64,000 bases of DNA from Leptospira fluminis (GTDB taxonomy: Bacteria; Spirochaetota; Leptospiria; Leptospirales; Leptospiraceae), in assembly GCF_004771275.1 (NCBI RefSeq), contig NZ_RQEV01000003.1, positions 496,001-560,000 on the forward strand, given 5' to 3'. Below the pieces are notes generated by a model. It saw nothing but the letters and a program-made list of their open reading frames with translations, was not told the DNA's origin and searched no databases. Both the position numbers and the translations under genes were made by a program. Positions 62,850-64,000 of the stretch are shown here, piece by piece; position 1 is the first letter of the stretch, and every line of letters starts with the position of its first letter.

Positions 62850-62912
62850 AAGGGCTGGCAAAACCCTTAAAAACGCGCTCCCAAACTTAGTGAAAAATTC
62901 CTTATCGAACTT

Positions 62913-64000
62913 TTAAACAGGATTCGGTCTTTTACCCTTAATGTAAAAAAGGAGCATATCTATATCGCTCGGATCGACACCTGAAATCTGAGAAGCCTTT
63001 TCAAGATTTAAAGGACGATGCTTATTTAGCTTTTGAATCGCTTCCTTTTTTATTCCGGGAATTTGCTCGTATTCGATATCTTCCGGGATCGCTATTTTCA
63101 TAAATCGATTCTTCCACTCTATCGTTTCCTGCTCCCGCTTGATATAGCCTTCGTATTTTACTTCCATTTCTATCACCTTCCTGTCTTGGGCGGTGAGAAA
63201 TTCGGAATCAGGAACCATAAACGAGATATCTTCGAAAATTATCTCCGGACGTTTTAAAAAAGAATCCAATTTGGATCCATACTTGAATCCCTGGATCGAC
63301 TTTCGTTGCAATAAAGATTCGAATTCCGGAGTCGGCTTCAGCGGTAGAGATTGTATTTTTCCTTTAACTTCATAAATACGCGAATATTTTTCACGCATCT
63401 TCCCGTAAGTTCCTTCATCTACTAGGCCCATTCTAAACGCATACTGCATCAATCTTTGGTCGGCATTGTCTTGCCTAAGTAGCAATCTATGTTCGGCTCT
63501 GGAAGTGAACATCCGATACGGATCTTCCACTCCTTTATGTACTAAGTCGTCGACCAAAACGCCGATATAAGATTCGTTTCTAGAAAACAAAATCGGATCC
63601 TCGCCTCTTAAAGAAGCAAGTACGCTATAAGCCGCAACTAGTCCTTGGGCCGCAGCTTCTTCATAACCCGTTGTGCCGTTAATCTGTCCGGCATGATATA
63701 ATCCGCGGATCTTTTTCGTTTCAAGAGTGGGCTTTAATTCCGTCGGATCCACATAATCATACTCGATCGCATATCCCGGACGAAGAATTTCCGCTTCTTC
63801 AAGACCCGCTATGGAACGAACCAGCTTCCATTGGACCTCCTCGGGCAAACTCGTAGATACTCCGTTGAGATAGATTTCCTGAGTATCGTATCCTTCGGGC
63901 TCTAGAAAAACCTGATGCCTTTCTCGATCCGCAAATCGAACGATCTTATCTTCGATGGAAGGACAGTAACGAGGACCGGTAGATTTTATCTGGCCAGAAT
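62913..64000 (-). CDS. mnmG: tRNA uridine-5-carboxymethylaminomethyl enzyme MnmG (3' part)
   Basis: The frame is open to base 64000, so the N-terminal FAD-binding part of MnmG (GidA) is outside the window. The visible 361 residues cover the later FAD/NADH and C-terminal helical region: [15 protein letters not shown] at the edge, [46 protein letters not shown], and C-terminal [11 protein letters not shown] and [18 protein letters not shown]. With MnmE it modifies U34 of certain tRNAs. It is complete at its C-terminus. It lies next to the parS sites. Confidence 0.96.
   Translation of the reverse strand, partial: SGQIKSTGPRYCPSIEDKIVRFADRERHQVFLEPEGYDTQEIYLNGVSTSLPEEVQWKLVRSIAGLEEAEILRPGYAIEYDYVDPTELKPTLETKKIRGLYHAGQINGTTGYEEAAAQGLVAAYSVLASLRGEDPILFSRNESYIGVLVDDLVHKGVEDPYRMFTSRAEHRLLLRQDNADQRLMQYAFRMGLVDEGTYGKMREKYSRIYEVKGKIQSLPLKPTPEFESLLQRKSIQGFKYGSKLDSFLKRPEIIFEDISFMVPDSEFLTAQDRKVIEMEVKYEGYIKREQETIEWKNRFMKIAIPEDIEYEQIPGIKKEAIQKLNKHRPLNLEKASQISGVDPSDIDMLLFYIKGKRPNPV

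Overview
The window looks like chromosomal DNA of a spirochaete, most likely Leptospira. It has many lipoproteins with short spirochaetal lipoboxes, LpxD for lipid A, a plastid-type ferredoxin-NADP reductase ending in ETY, an M23-like protein paired with a bactofilin, and many stress and second-messenger regulators (GAF/sigma-54 activator, SpoIIE-type phosphatase, HD-GYP-like and PilZ proteins). Base composition looks intermediate by eye. The genus is an inference from protein families; the species cannot be read from this window. I see no insertion sequence, prophage, integrase or CRISPR array. There is one tRNA gene (Leu, CAG).

Layout. 1-4.2 kb (+): the end of a flavin monooxygenase, an alpha/beta hydrolase, the base-excision glycosylase Tag, two exported unknown proteins and a DUF433 antitoxin-like protein. 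4.2-9.9 kb (-): nuoG-nuoI, aroC, a degenerate HD-GYP-like protein and a double-ACT protein. 10-18.7 kb: an ABC exporter, a small SET-domain protein, a sigma-54 activator diverging from a zinc-ribbon/GAF/SpoIIE phosphatase, then tilS (frameshifted at a run of ten A) and engB. 18.7-30.4 kb (mostly -): a putative metalloprotease, a PilZ protein, an MBL-fold hydrolase, trmB, three envelope lipoproteins (TPR plus propeller, PEGA, FecR), an unknown HD-like protein and rsgA. 30.4-39.3 kb: a histidine kinase, an alkyltransferase-like protein and thiD on the plus strand, then a DUF885 hydrolase, a zinc-ribbon membrane protein, a VKOR-DsbA fusion and hisB-hisH-hisA on the minus strand, then tRNA-Leu.

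39.6-50 kb: an acyl-CoA ligase, a Bcr/CflA-type exporter, lpxD, ferredoxin-NADP reductase, a PC4-like protein, a VWA-STAS fusion and the tadA-dnaX-ebfC-recR replication/repair run. 50-55.9 kb (-): an OmpA/PD40 protein, a solute-binding protein and an outer-membrane barrel, plus tatD-serS. 56-57.8 kb (+): LytM-like protein, bactofilin and a YaaR-family protein. 57.8-64 kb: parB, parA, rsmG, an M20 peptidase, a small exported protein and the 3' part of mnmG. Two parS-like palindromes lie next to mnmG.

The most notable points are the tilS frameshift at a poly-A tract, the parS pair beside parAB/mnmG, the LytM protein that has lost most zinc-site histidines beside a bactofilin, the VWA-STAS fusion, and the solute-binding protein directly coupled to an outer-membrane barrel with no ABC transporter genes nearby. 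I found no clear, wholly undescribed multi-gene system; the last two are the best candidates. Coordinates of several starts were moved from the longest open frame to an internal start, and each such case is explained.
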